The position numbers and the translations under genes are program-made. Shown in pieces: positions 44,899-58,869 of a DNA stretch of 64,000 nucleotides. Source of the DNA: Citrus sinensis. Lineage: Eukaryota > Streptophyta > Magnoliopsida > Sapindales > Rutaceae. The stretch covers positions 10,011,501 through 10,075,500 of the forward strand of contig NC_068558.1 in the NCBI RefSeq assembly GCF_022201045.2. Reading direction: 5' to 3'. The notes below the pieces were generated by a model, which searched no databases, was not told where the DNA came from, and saw only the letters and a list, made by a program, of their open reading frames with translations. Numbering within the stretch: position 1 is the first letter of the stretch; the number at the start of each line of letters is the position of its first letter.

Positions 44899-45509
44899 AA
44901 CGTCACGTATTTTTATTTTTCCCAAAATTAAACTATTCGTTATACCAAGTTTCCTATAGTTTTGGAACATTTACAAACTTTCCAAGTTTACGTAATCCTT
45001 GACAGTCATTTCCAGAAGAGATTTATTCACAATCAAATTCGAACATTGTTTTTACGAATCCTCAGCATATACAACAAAATTAAGAATGCATACTGAAGTT
45101 ATTCTCACGGGGTTCCCTCACACTACACTTTATCCTTTCTTTAGTTAAAACGGCGGTTTTCGATCATATATAATTGCGGCTTGCCGTTTGATGATGAAGA
45201 AATAAGTTATCAAATGTCTCACGAATCCCTTGACTAGCTTGACTTATAATTCGTAAAATTTGCATTAGAAATTACACATGTTGCATGCCTGAATCAGAGA
45301 TTGAATTGAAATTTTTACAATGACAATAACAGTCACAGACAATCATCACATTACAACTAATAAGGCATATTCTCCTATACAAATTATTGATTTTCCTATA
45401 CCAATGCCATTAGTTTCCGCTTTCGGTTGATAATTGAGATTTACACTTCATAGATGTATGTCTGTGGTACAAAAAACACAACATATATACTTGCATAAAA
45501 ATGTACACA
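44899..45509. other. Intergenic DNA and 3' flank of the DUF639 gene
   Basis: No gene is seen. It includes the presumed 3' UTR and downstream flank of the minus-strand gene ending at 45510. Confidence 0.45.
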
Positions 45510-48500
45510 TCACTTCTTCTTTCTCTCTTCATTTTCCCTTTCCAAAATTACAGGAGCAGCTGGTATGCTGAACCACCATTCTCTCAATCTCCTCATCCAT
45601 CTCTCGGTGCTTGCTCTCCTTGTGGGAGAATATCTTGTAAATATCTCCAAAAACATAAGTAGAACTATGTACTTACTGGGTACAAATATCAAAATCAACG
45701 CCATTAACAAAAGACCAACTGCAAATTTATCGCTTGCCTGGATTATAAAACACCAAAACAGCAGGTGTTGGCACGTCACCAAATAAAATTGAACTGAAGA
45801 TATAAACGATAATCCCAATGCCACCAAATAATAGTATGCACTAGACCTTTTCTGTGCTTAGTTAGTTAAAAAGGTTTGCAAAAAGATGGAGAGCAAAACC
45901 TGTGGGAAAATCGTGAGCAGCAATCCACGTAGCTTAAGAAGAAAGATGTTTCCATCCTGAATAAGCTGTTCAGCCTGGGAAATTGCATTTTGAACAGCCA
46001 AAAGCTGCTCCATTGTGTTCATAGGTGGTGGAGCTATTACCTTAACTTCATCAACAGGCTTGCCTTGGTTCAAGAATCTTGTGAGTACCATAAAGATTGC
46101 AAAAAAGATGAGCAGTAATGCCAAAGCATAGCCCAGCCATCCCCTACAATGAAAATCCTATTAAGTTTCCATGAAAGCCACCAACCAAGTATATGATTTG
46201 TGCAAGAAAACAATTTAAATCATCAGAATTACAAGTAAATCAACTATGGAACATGGACTCTTCTGTAAAACAAAAGTGAAAAAATAAAAACCCTAAAGGT
46301 GAAGAATCAAATATCTAAAAATATCCACCCTTCTTAATTGCAACTTTACATAAGGTCTTTTGATGTCCAGTTATTATAAGCATGGTTTAGTATCAAAATT
46401 AAAAATGCCAGCTGATCACCAACTACCTAGCTATGCAGATAAAAGTTACTAAATTTGCTTCTTACCTGCAAATGATAAATGTGAAGACTAAACAGAACAC
46501 TGAAGACTTCAGGGGATCATCCCAATATGCCAGAGAAAGAAGCCACCTTCCAACTTCCATGGCAGGAAGCAGAAGCTCCTACAAGCATATATAAGGTTGA
46601 GAATTACAATAAGCTCTATTGATGCTTCAAATGAATTACTCACTCTATTATTGGTTTAGCTTGACACATGATAATCCTCCCCATACTCCTCCCCCTCCTT
46701 CCCCACCACACACGATGGAGAGAAATGATGAAAGATATCATTTGTAAATCTTTCTGCGACCATAAGGTCAGCAACCGGAACCCAATACCACGATTCCAGT
46801 TGATGCAACTCATAATCTTTGTTTAAATAATCAGCGGAAAAAGACTGATGCAGGATGATAAGATAAGATTTATATTCATGTCAATTCAATGATTATATCA
46901 TTTCAGTAATCATCATCAACATAAATTAAGACCTACATATGACAGCCAAGAAGACAGAAATAAAACTGGAAACTAGAAATCCACTCCTAACAAGTAAAGA
47001 AAACCTAAATCAACAAAAATAAAACAACTCGATATAAGTCAGAATGCAAAACCATGTATTAAGTATCAGTAGCAATACCTTCATGACGGCCAAATTGGTG
47101 TCAATACCATCTACTTTAACTCCATCAACCGTTTCTTGTGCCTGTACAACTTTTTTATAGCTATTTCTGGATTCCTTAACAGTTCTTTCCAATGGACTCA
47201 TCTCCCCCACAGCTATCTCACCCACTACAAGCCCAGCCCCAGCCTCAATAGAATTATTACTTGAACTTGGTCCAAACACAAACCCTAAGTTAGAAACCAT
47301 GGCCATGGCTGAAATTGAATACATTCCAACCCCACCCACAGACTTGTTAGTCCGTTCTAATTCCCTTAAGTTTGACATGTTTGCAAGAGTTTCCAGTATC
47401 AAATCTCCACCCGGAAGCTGATCACATAGGTTAAACATGAGAAGACTCTCGCAACGAACAGAATTTGCAGTACTAATTTCTTGAATAGCTTGTAGTCGCA
47501 GAATTCCAAGTACAGCCTTTGAGAGCACTTCATCCCGCTGAACTCCTGTAATTTGAAACTTATTTATAAATCTGTGTGCATATAAAATTTCCCTGATTAT
47601 TGCTAGCCAGTAATCACGACGTGTATGTCCTTTAAGCTCTGGGAATTCTAAGATTATTGGTTCTGATCTACAAGAAAAACACGATTACGAGTTACCAGCT
47701 ATTTAAGCTTCAAGAAAAGCTTTTAGTTGAGGAAAATAACTGAAATATGCAACTATAAACAGTGAAAAATCATATGCATCATGACTTACAAGGAAACAGA
47801 TTTGTAAAAGACTGCCTTGTCAAAAAGTCGAGTGCCCCATGGTCCAGTCAATTCAGGTTTAACAACCTGTTTTAGATCTTCTGCTAAATCATATATTTTT
47901 GCCTTCTCATAAGATACAACACGATGGGCTTCAAAATACAGTGCATGATCTGTCAAAGTCAACCGACCTGCATATAAACCAGGATACCTATAAGTTGGCA
48001 AATGTGACATTATATTTTTCTTTTCTAGTTCAATAGGACACTTTAGGTCATAGATATTAACTAGTGCTCCAATTTCTCTAAAATGCAGGTTTGCATTAGA
48101 TACATTCTTTACAAATATAGTCCTAAAACCTGTTAACAAAAGTTATTTATCAAATGAACCAACCTGGCCACGTGGATATTCCCACATGCTCTAGAACTGG
48201 CTGGGTGGTGACAGTCCCATCCACCTCCAGAATCTTTTCACCTCTTGATGAACGAATGGCAGAAAGAATAGATGATTCCGACTGAGTCTTCATCTTTTTT
48301 ATAGCTCTATGGAATTAAGAATTAAAATATTATGGCTACATAAGTGCGCCCATAAATTGGAAAGTGATTTCATAAAGCATGAAAACTTCCATGAAAATTT
48401 GATACTGAAGAACTAAGACAAATATATCCATATGTTATATTCAAAATTGAAAAACAAATAAAACTTGACACAAAATGGGGATTTAACCTAAAACAAAAAT

Positions 48501-50525
48501 ATTCGAACTGCAGTAGTTAATCAAAATTTATTAATGATAAAACATATCTTAACCAAGTATTTCTCACATCATTGTTCCACAAACCCACACTATCTTAACC
48601 AAGTATTTCTCCTGTGAAGAATGCCATTGTTCAACAAATCCACAATGTTTCTTGAGTATTAAATAACAAATTAACAACCAGCATCAATATTGATCATATA
48701 TAAATATACTTTGGAATTACTATATTTGTATACAACTTTTTAAGGAGCACGACAGTTCATAACAAGTCTCTTGACAGTCCAATTATTTATATGGTATATT
48801 CATTTTTTTAAAAAAAAGATAAATAGTCCAGCAAGCTAGTAAATATTATTCCTCCTCTTCCCACTCACAAAAAGACAATTTATGTTTCCAAAGATAAAGA
48901 ATTTTTTTTCTTTTTTCTCCCTATGTTAAGCATCACGGGTACCTCTCCAGTCCAGTGATGTACTTGTTGAAAATGGAGTATTGAAGCCGCCCACCAGTTG
49001 ACGACGTTAGCACCTCAAAAAGATTCTCACTGATAACTACATTGGCAATGATTGGAACTGCTGGAGCTATTCTAGAGAAGGCCTCCATCCCAACCGTTGC
49101 ATCCCCATCCACCTGCAATTAAGATAAAGCCAATACACTCACATCAATAGCAAGTTTCACCATCATATTCAAGATACCATATAAATTAGACCTCTGAAGT
49201 TAAAGGGCCCTCCGCCAATATCAACTCAAATGATTACTCACAAATAGATCATAAACAAATATACAGAGATAACACATATCTTCTCAACTTATAAAAAAAC
49301 ATATACCCCAACCGCTGCATCCTCATCTATCTACAAGAAAATTGAGTGTCAACCCATGGACAGCAAGTTTCACCAGATACTATAGACACTGCTTGAAAAT
49401 TTTCTATGGCCACTTAAGTGACCACAAAATTAGATAGGACCATCTGATAATGCCAACTTAGGGACACAGAAGTGCTATTCATGCACGAGACATAGATACA
49501 TATCACATCAAACAAAGAGAAAGAGTGAGAGAGAGAGAGAGAGAGAGATACAGGCAGCTTATACTGCACAGTATATAAGACATAGATATCCTCCTGTTTA
49601 AGCAACTACAACATGGTTGATCCTTGAGCGAAAGCAAATTAACCCATCAAAATAAACTACAATTGGCAATAGAAAAAATGCTTTTCAAGCAATTAAAAGA
49701 TTTATCATGGCCACTAACTCAATTAAGTATAAATTTGCAGAAAATATTCATTCAAGAAATGATGATTATCTTTCATCAGACGATTCCCTGAAGGTGCAAC
49801 CATGTAATGTTTGTATAACATGTATTTATATATTCAACAATTATATGGAAGAGTGTTTCTCAAATTCCCAACTCCTGCTAATTACACAATTGTCAATTGC
49901 TGAAAAATTTCCTCACTATTATTAGCAACAATGTAATAATTATGACTCACGTTAAGTAAAGGTTGGCTTGAAGCTGCAGGAACTTCCCAAGCAAGCATCA
50001 CATCATATGTTAGGCGTCGAAACTTTTTATCAGCTAAATGGCCAGTTACTTGAGTTGAAAGAGCAAGTGTCCTGAAGCAACAATACTCCAAAAAGTTCCT
50101 TGCATAACGCGATGGATGCTTTATGGCTTCAGAAGCCTCTGCATTAAAGCTTTCTTGAAGTTCACTCGAGGAAATACCAAGGATTCTGCATTATCAATTT
50201 CTAGTTTCCATAAAGACAGTATATAAAGGAATAAAAAAGATAAACTAGCGTCTAAGAAATAGATGTTTCTGAAACTGGCCTGCAGAATAGGTACAATTTA
50301 AAAACTAATCAACCAGACAAAGTATCACACTTACTTTGAGCATCTACGAACAACTATATTAGCAAGTGGAGAGAGCTCCTGTATCCAATTCCTGCCGGCG
50401 GATGGGGACCTTTCCATTTCTTCAAATTCATCATCAAATGAACTTCGACTTCCAAGCAACCATTTGAATGACCCCTCTCTTACCAGACCCTCAAGCATAT
50501 TTCTGGTTCTGCTTGATACTTCCAT
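45510..50525 (-). CDS. DUF639 membrane protein
   Basis: Nine exons, read leftward: 50525-50335, 50185-49951, 49112-48943, 48306-48164, 48129-47790, 47667-47079, 46578-46466, 46143-45900, 45737-45510. Phases agree and the total is 2253 nt, or 750 residues. The start MEVSSRTRNMLEGLVREGSF and the following SPSAGRNWIQELSPLANIVV match the plant DUF639 family. A GRAM-like section (GLYAGRLTLTDHALYFEAH) lies in exon 5. Near the C-terminus are hydrophobic segments (about CLVFTFIICRGWLGYALALL and FAVGLLLMALILIFV). The end is WWFSIPAAPVILEREN plus a Lys-rich tail. Function is unknown in the family; membrane location is inferred. The 5' UTR may continue to about 51.2 kb. No defect is seen. Confidence 0.9.
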
Positions 50526-51875
50526 CTCCAAATCTCTTCCCCTTATTATATAACAAAAATTTGAAGACACCCAGAACTGAATACCTGTGGCAATATGTTC
50601 ACTCAGATACAAATCTCACGTTGCGGAACACAACTAGAATGTTAGCTAATAAATTACTACCTTAACCCATAAAAAAGATTTTTTTTTTCTTCTACAGCAT
50701 TACTGTCAATGCATAAAATTTTTGCCCTTGCCAATGAAATATGTCAAACGCATACAACCTCCCATTCCATCATAATCATCACAAAACTCAAAATATAACT
50801 TATTCATTCAAAACCCGACTATCTAACACTTCCAAACTCTTCAACCATTCAAAAATCAATCACAAATTAACTCATCAAAACAGTTCAAAACCCAAATAGA
50901 AACTTCACTAAACAAAACAACGTAATGCCAACAACTTGCTTTAACCAGGCCACTAAGAACTAACCTCAACAAATGTAGATTTTGCATATAAAATTCTTCC
51001 AATAACCTCAATATTTCACCAACCCCATCTCAGATTAGCTTCGTTGGACCAACTACCACAAACCCTTTTCACGAAATAGCGAACTTCACGAGATTGCTTC
51101 AACTGTCAAAGCAAAGAATACGAGTTTCAAGCAAGAAACACACATGATTCTGTCGTGATATAGGGTTTATTTAATTGAAATAAAAAAGGATTTGTGTTGG
51201 ATTGGGTAAAAAGATTCTGAAGTGTTCGAGAGAAAGAATAACGCGCAGTGTAGTAGTAGATTGAGGTGGCGTTTAAAAATCTTTCGTCATCTCGAAGTAA
51301 ATTTTCTGTTCTGTTCGGTGCTGTCTCTCTTTCTGGGTGATGATCAGACGTGCTCAGGTTCACAGAATATAACTACGTGGCAGCCTTTTATTGATTTTAT
51401 TTCCCGACGAATCAAACTTTGGCTAACCAGATGAGACTTTCAGAGGTCAAAGTCAGATATGAGAGTGGGATCAATTTACTCGCTCACTACCAAAACAAAA
51501 TCCGTGTTAATTAGCTAATAATATTTATTTATTTTAATTGATAAAAACAGTTTATAGTTTGTACATAGATTTGTTTTGAGATAATTCCATCTACTCTTTG
51601 CCCCGATACTTAGATTTTGTTTTGGCATAATTCCATACGTACCCCTGTCGTTTGCAAGTCCTCAGGTACCCCAGCGACCATCGACACCGGTCCAAATACT
51701 ATTTAAATATGTCATTGACTCCCCTCAACTTTTAAACATTTACCAACTTCGGCTGATACTAATTGTCGTTTTACTTCTAGATCCAGTACACAATTTGTTT
51801 ATTAAATGAAAATATGAAATGAGTTTTTTACCTCTTACTGCCACAACTCTCGATACAAAGAAAGAAATGTGTCAA
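50526..51875. other. 5' flank of the DUF639 gene
   Basis: Contains the leader and promoter of the minus-strand gene. ORFs around 51127-51434 have no family resemblance and are not called. Confidence 0.4.
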
Positions 51876-52618
51876 GGGAAAAGGATAAACACACCCCCCA
51901 ACGTTTAGGAAAAGGGATAAAAACCCCCCTAATATTTTTAAAAAAATATTTTAATCATAATTTATTATAATTTTACCATTATACCCTTCTAGCATATAAA
52001 AAAAATTTATTAGATTATCCAATTTATCTATATATTTTTAATAAAATTATAAATAGACAAATTGGATATTATAAAAAATTTATAAATATACTTTCATTGC
52101 CCAATTCATCTATTTAAATTTTTATCAATAACTAATTTTTAAAAAAGACATCTATACACCTAAACAAATAGTAAATAAATTATAATTTTAAAAATAAAAT
52201 TGGTTATTAATAACCAATTTTATTTAAACTTTAAACTTGTATATTTAATAATTCTCCACATGTCAATCATTTAAACTTGTACATTTATAACCAATTTTTT
52301 ATGTTATTTATTATGGTATTAATAACAAATTTTATTTTTAAAATTATAATTTATTTACAATTTTTTTTAAGTGTGTAGATGTCTTTTTTGAAAATTGGTT
52401 ATTGATAAAAATTTAAATAGAGGAATGAAGCAATGAGGGTATATTTATAATTTTATTAACAATATATAGACAAATTGGATAATCTAATAATTTTTTTTAT
52501 ATGCTAGAATAGTATAATGGTAAAATTATAATAAATTAAAGTGTAAATGTCTTTTTTAAAACGTTAGGGAGTTTTTATCCCTTTGCCTAAAGGTTGGGGG
52601 TGTGTTTGTCCTTTTTCC
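51876..52618. mobile_element. Long-arm foldback element (MULE-type MITE)
   Basis: 743 bp. Arms of ~330 bp (51876 to about 52215, and about 52300-52618) are inverted complements over nearly their whole length. The outer ends are GGGAAAAGGATAAACACAC and its near complement. Flanks ATGTGTCAA (51867-51875) and ATATGTCAA (52619-52627) form a 9-bp target-site duplication with one mismatch, which fits Mutator-type insertion. No ORF. Confidence 0.75.
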
Positions 52619-52865
52619 ATATGTCAATTACTTAACACTGTCACAAGTCTTCCTGTTATGAGAGACATGTGTCGATCATTTAACACCGCTACATAATTTT
52701 AGGTAAGCAGTGATTGGTTAAGTTGGATTCATTTTTTAAAAAAATTTAAAAAAAAGATGCCCTAAAATAAAAGTTTTGAGGTTGAAATCATCCTAGGTTG
52801 GCTAATTTAATCTCAAACGTAATAAATTACTCGACAATTTTACTTTATTAATCCAACAAATCTTA

Positions 52866-53469
52866 GGATCAGTTCAGTACTATTCTAGCTTTTGAAATAA
52901 TTACTATTAGATGTATTGTTAAATTAATTAGCTGTGAAGAGAATAAGTTAAACGTTTGGTTAAATTTATTTTCAAAAGTGCTGCATGTTTTAAAAGTAAT
53001 GTTATATATTTGATAAATTTTATTGTTAAATTGATTTAAGAATATAAAAAATTAAAATGGACATAATGTTAAATAAAATTTATTTATACATTTTATAATC
53101 ATGTATATAAAATATTTTTTTATTGTGTATATATAATAACTAATAATTAAAACAAATGTTTTAATTTTATTTTTTTATTTTTCATCTCAAAATAAATTGG
53201 CAATAATAATAATTTTTTATATTTAATGATTTTATTTCCTAATTAATAATGATAATTTTAGATTTTTATAGCATGTGTGAGAATATATAGAATTGTATTA
53301 AAATATAAAACTAGTTCTCAAAATCAGATTTTGAAAAGTTACTATTTTCCTATTTTTCAAAATCTATTATAAGATGAAATATTTTAAATTTTTTTTACTA
53401 AATATCAAAATTAAATTTTAACTTTTGAAAATCACTTTTGATTCTTTGAAAGGCAATTTCAAATGAGCC
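52866..53469. mobile_element. Possible Harbinger-like element
   Basis: 604 bp flanked by TTA (52863-52865 and 53470-53472). Starts GGATCAGTTCAG and ends TTTCAAATGAGCC, which is only partly complementary. AT-rich and non-coding. Confidence 0.35.
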
Positions 53470-53749
53470 TTAAGTTAATTTATGGAGCTTTAACAATCCA
53501 ACATCAATATATCAATCTCCAAAATTTCTCAAATTCATCATAAAAGACCAATCTCCACAATCCAATGCAAACAAAATCTAGAAGTTCAAAAATAAATGAA
53601 ATTTGAAACATTGATAATATCTACAAAAGAAACTAAATCCATAATTTTTTCGTATTATAGATTTTATGTATGATTTTTCAAATTTTGCATTTCAAAATAT
53701 ATATTCTACATTTAACCCAAGACCTTATAAATTAGAGTAATATGTTATG

Positions 53750-54660
53750 GCTCTTGTTGGACTAAAAATCGAATAGGCCTAATCATGACCCAAATAAATT
53801 TAGTCCCTATAAAGCTCATGAAGAGGTAGATAAACCACCCAGGATAAATCATCTAGGTGGCAAGACTTCAAAGCCCAAAAGGTGCCGAGGTCTTAGGCTT
53901 CTATCCTAAGACAAACCACCTAAGATAAATCAACTACGTTGCAAGGCTTTAAAGCCTAAAAAGTACCGAGGTCCTAGGATCTTATCTTAAGACAAAACAC
54001 CTAGGATAAATCAACTAAGTGGCAATGCTTCAAGCCCAAAAGGTGCCAAGTCGGCTTCTATCCTAAGACAAACTACTTCCTAAGTTCCAAGGTTCCTATA
54101 ATTTTAGAATCTTAGTAAAAACAACCTACGGATAAAACGCCTCTTCCTTTAATCTATAGACAGGCTTGCAAATTCATATGTCAATCAACATAGGTATAAA
54201 AAGACAAGTGTTGTCAAATGTCACAAGAATAATTACACTTGTCATCGAAGTAACTAGTGCTCAAGTGAAATCAATTTCGTTTATAAATATGCCCTTCATT
54301 CTCACTAAAAGGCAAGAAAAAATGGACTCAAGAAGGGAAATATTGGCTTTCTCTCTCTAGTTTTCTTTCTCTCTAAATTGATATTTCTAAAGATCCTATG
54401 ACTAACTTGACCGTCCGACGGTATACGCCAGCAAATTCGGCCCTCTAATCCTTTTCTCAAGTTTGTAGAATATCATTGGATAAGGACATTCTCATCGCCT
54501 AAGGATGTGAACTCGGAGGAAGAGATTTAAATGCCCATTAAGATAAGCCCAAAGTGTAAACTCACCATTGCTAAATACAATAAAGAGGAACCTTAGTCCT
54601 AAAGGGATCTTCCTCAGTTGAAATTTTCACATAATAAGTTAGGACAAAATTTGCACCAAT
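53750..54660. repeat. LTR-like region with a triple ~85-bp tandem repeat
   Basis: Three degenerate units at about 53830-54075 share 'aggataaatca', 'caaggc' and 'cctaagacaaaccacc' blocks. Later sequence (54140-54600) resembles plant LTR leader sequence, but I could not find paired ends or a target-site duplication, so the element type is uncertain. Confidence 0.4.
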
Positions 54661-54710
54661 AACTCTATTTGATATAACTTTTTAAATAGAGTTTATCTAA
54701 GTAGAGTTTT

Positions 54711-56650
54711 TGACGTATTGACACTTAGATAAAAAGTATAACTGTAATTACGAGACCTCCCCTACCGTCTGTACTCAGTTTCCTTGACTGTTAGTTGACT
54801 GGTGATATGTCAAAAATACCCTTGATTCAAGAAAAGACCTCAACACCCTTAGTGCTAACTATCAAATTAATCATTACACTTTAACACGCTTGGAAAACAA
54901 AGATTTGACATCAAATATTCATCAATTGTAAAAAGTAAAAAAAAAAATTACTAGGAAACTAGGGCTAGCGATAGTATACAGTGAAAAAAAATTTAAAAAT
55001 TAAGTACCCTTGGTGCTAAATATCAAATTAATCATTACACTTTTAACACCTTTGGGAAATAAAAAATTGACATCAAATATTCATCAATTGTAAAAAGAAA
55101 AAAATATAGTAGGGAAACTAGGGCTAGCAATACTATACAGTGAATTAAATTTTAAATATTTAACATAATACAACAGTTCAAAGGCAAATTTGGTATATCT
55201 AATAGACAACAACTTATTGTTAACATTTGTTTAATTCCACTTATCATTAAAGTGCTCTTAGTTACACCGATTTTTTCAACCATCTCCTTTGACTCAAGAA
55301 TTCAATCTCCACCACTAACTTCAACTGTTGCCCTTTCCTCTTCCATTTCTTTGTGACGTATAGCTATCTTATTTTTCAGATTTTCAGCATATTTTGCCTT
55401 CTTTCCTTCCAATTATTCCTGCCAATTACTAGATGTGCTGAAGATGAAATGGGAAGTAAAACAAAGAAAGAAAAAAGAATCTAGAATAAGAAGAGATAGG
55501 TTACCTCAATCTTTTTCAGTTGGGCTTACAAAATTCCTTCTTGCTATTTGTCACTAATAAAACAAATTTCTTCAAAATTTAAATCTTTTACACAAACATC
55601 ATCCAAAATTTCTTCATTTTATTTGTCACTAATGCTTTTTTTATCAAGCAACTAAAAATTCTCCATATTAAGGAGCACAAGCAATATCCTTTTCAGCTTC
55701 TTCAAAGCATCACAAACAAACCCTTATTTTCCAATATTATTAATGCATATAACTTCACTAATTTCTAATATGCATTGGTATTTTTAGTTCAAGCACATGT
55801 TAAGAAGTTAATTCCTCCAAATAGCATCCATATTCTTCATAACAGTGCTAACCTGTTTTCATTTGACAAAGAAGTCACATAAAAATCACTAATTTCTAAC
55901 ACATATGTTATGATTAGCTCTTAACTTGACAAATCCAAATAGCTAAGGTCTGAAAATAATAAACAACATGCATCTTCTCCAATACATCAACAAATTGATA
56001 TCATTTTTTTTTTATGAACAACACAATGCCAACCGTTCTCCAACACTTCAGCCCATTTTCATTTCCAAACAATAAAAAAAACCCAATCTATGATTAAAAT
56101 AAAATAAAATTTCAATTTTATTTTAAAACATAATAAATATTAAACCAAAAAAATTAAATCCGAAATTGTTTCAAAGACTAACCTTCTTTGAATTCAAGTC
56201 AATAACAGTCATGTCCGACGCCGAATAGTCAGCTATTTTCACCTGACACCACCTTTAGGCCACCATCGATGCTTTTCTTGTTAATAAATCTAAGTTAAAG
56301 TTGCAGAACTTGGCAATAAAAATCTGATTTTTTTCATCTTCAAAGCATTTAGAGATGAGGAGTGCATGTGGGCCTCGGTTGATTGAAAGAAAAAATGGTT
56401 TTGTGATGAGTTAGGTTGATGAAAGAGAGCAAGCATTATTCCATCCTCTAGTTAGTGGTTACTGATTTTCATCAGGATTGTTTGAGTGTTTCAGTGGGTT
56501 TATCTTGAAATTAGCTTTTTACTTATTTCAATTTTAAATGCGTTTTTACTAATTTACCCTCCTAAACTGACAATATACGAAACTGAGTACAGACGGCAAG
56601 GGAGGTCTCTGTAATTACGGGCATACTTTCTATCTAAGTGTCAATACATC
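54711..56650. mobile_element. TIR element with ~72-bp inverted ends
   Basis: 54711-54782 and 56579-56650 are inverted complements with a few mismatches (shared tgacacttagata, gtaattac, cgtctgtactcagtttc). The right side continues outward with gggaggtccctaaaaattaccc, which the left side lacks, so the left end may be truncated. The interior has a ~165-bp direct duplication (54845-55160) and no transposase that I recognise. Confidence 0.65.
54845..55160. repeat. ~165-bp direct duplication inside the TIR element
   Basis: Two units share tgctaaMtatcaaattaatc, gacatcaaatattcatcaat and gaaactagggctagc blocks in the same order. Confidence 0.8.
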
Positions 56651-58485
56651 AAACCTCAGGGGAGGTCCCTAAAAATTACCCTTTTTGTTAACAAAGCTTT
56701 TACAAGTAGATCTTTTACAACACAAAAATGACTTGTTCCGCTGTCAATAAGAGCTTTTATTAAAAATTATAAATATTACCTTAGACAATTTATTTAAAGT
56801 TATGTTATGAAATGAATAAAAGAAGATTATGAAACAAGTAATGATATTTTAGACATTTTAACATTTTAAAAATATTTTTTAACCTCTACTCCTAAAATCT
56901 TAAAATTTGAGTTTCGCTAGTATAAGTAAAATAGCTTATTTAAACTTCAAAAACTTTACTGAAAAAAAAACTATAACAAAAAATTTAAAAAGGAATTATG
57001 AGATTAAATAAGCATTTAGAGCCATTAGATAAGTTATAACAAACAGGTACTGCATTTATTTTTCTTAAAAAAGCTTAAAATATTTTCTACCTTTCACATA
57101 TTGTGATTAATTTGTTTAATTTTTTTAGATATATCAAAAAAAGTATTATTTTATCATTAAAAAGTTTAATTTTTTAGATATATCAAATGGTAAATTTTTG
57201 TTGGTGGTACATCAATAAGTGAATTTCTATTAATGACACATCAATTTATATACAAATTAAGTATTCTAATTAAGTAAACATAGCATTATTAAAAAAATGA
57301 TTTAAACATTTTAGATAATTTTAAAAAATATAGGATTTGTCCACACTTTTTTTGGTACAACATTTTTGTGAAAAATATGTTCCTAAATTTTTAAAGAACC
57401 TTATCTCGTGTGACGTGCCAAATTTTGTTGTTTACATGTCAATCAAATATAGGAAAAAGAAATTGTCTTTACCTTGTGAATCAGATGGATATACAAGACG
57501 TTTCTTGAGAATATTTTTAATTCCGTTAGAAGCGTCAACAATTTAGGATGCTAACTTTGGTTCTTGGTATCCTATAAGTCAACAGCATACGATCATTAAT
57601 AATATAATGGGTGGACAAAATAAAAATTTTCTCCATCCTTTTTAATCAACTGTGAATCACAAATTTGAATTAAATTTAGATAGTATTGTTGATTTAAACC
57701 GTACTAAGCTTTTGAATTAAGAGATAATAGCACAAGATCATAAATTTAATGAAAATAAATGGGAATCAAGATTTGTTAATCTAATATTATATGTCAGCAT
57801 GTCATAAATATCATCTTGTTGTGAAGTAGTGCACCACTTTAGTAAAGCTCAAATGGAAAATGTAACATATGTATAGTGGTTCTCTTAAGCAGGTGCTTGC
57901 GTTAGCTTCAAAATGCGAATATCAATTTATGGCTATTGGATAAATCCAATGGTTGCAAGCATTTTAGAGGCTACTGATATGGGTCTCGTCTTCAGTATTT
58001 TAATTTTTTTTAGAGGGAAAAAGCAAATTCACGTGATGGTACTCTATTTTCCTTCTCTTCACTCAATCTCGAACATCAAAACAAAATATTTTAGTGAATG
58101 GAGCTAAAACATTTTCCTTCCCTTATCAGCCACATTCCTTCTTCTTCGCAGGTGTCCAAATTTCTTTTTTTTTTCATTTTTTATGCATGTTTGAACAAAT
58201 GTAGTCGCTACATTTTTGTATTCGAGTGACTTAATATTTAGTTTGTTTTTTCTTGTTTGACTCGGTACCTAGTTGAGTTGTTTGGTTGACTCGTGGTGAA
58301 TTTTGGCTACTTTGGTTAACTCGATACTGAGTTGTATTATGCTTGGTTACTTTTGTAGACTTACTGCTAAGTTTGGTTTTCTTGTTGCGAGTTGAGTTGT
58401 TTTTGGTTGACTCGATAAGTTGATTTCTTTTTTTCTTTCAGTTTTCTTTAAATGATACCGAGCATTTTGTTTTCTATTTCAATTG
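56651..58485. other. AT-rich intergenic DNA
   Basis: No gene is recognised. Near 58250-58430 a low-complexity stretch repeats gagttgttt and ggttgactcg motifs just before the FAR1-like pseudogene. Confidence 0.4.
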
Positions 58486-58848
58486 ATGGATTCTAAGAAT
58501 ATGGGTGATTAGTCAAGCGGTGGGGAAACTTTGCACACACTTAATGTAGTTTTTTTATTGCAAGCCATATAAGGGGCAAGAATTTGATAATTTAGAAGAA
58601 ATTTTTGCTTTTTACAACAAGTATGCCAAGGAGGCTGGTTATAACATTAGAATTCATTCTAGTCAAAAAAGTAAAGACAATAATGAAATACTGAGGAAGG
58701 AGTATGTGTGCTTTAAAGAAAGAAAATCATTGCAATCAAATGCTTGTGTGGGCAGTGGGTCGAAAAGGCGTCGACCTATAGTACATGATGGTTGTGGTGC
58801 AAAACTTGCAGTGGTGAAGTCAAAATACGGTAAATATGTGGTTAGCAT
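58486..58848 (+). pseudogene. FAR1/FRS-like protein, N-terminal part (interrupted)
   Basis: A start-like MDSKNMGD at 58486 is followed by a stop. Then, in frame, comes KPYKGQEFDNLEEIFAFYNK, AKEAGYNIRIHSSQKSKD and GCGAKLAVVKSKYGKYVVSI. This is the FAR1 DNA-binding domain found in FHY3/FAR1 and related Mutator-derived proteins. The hAT element splits it immediately after VVSI. Whether it was a domesticated FRS gene or a MULE transposase cannot be decided here. Confidence 0.8.
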
Positions 58849-58869
58849 TAGGGGTGGCAATATGGGTCA

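Noticed and set aside
53750..54660. Second complete solo LTR in the 54 kb region
   Set aside because: LTR-like composition, but no matching TG/CA ends with a flanking duplication could be found, so it is listed only as a low-confidence repeat.
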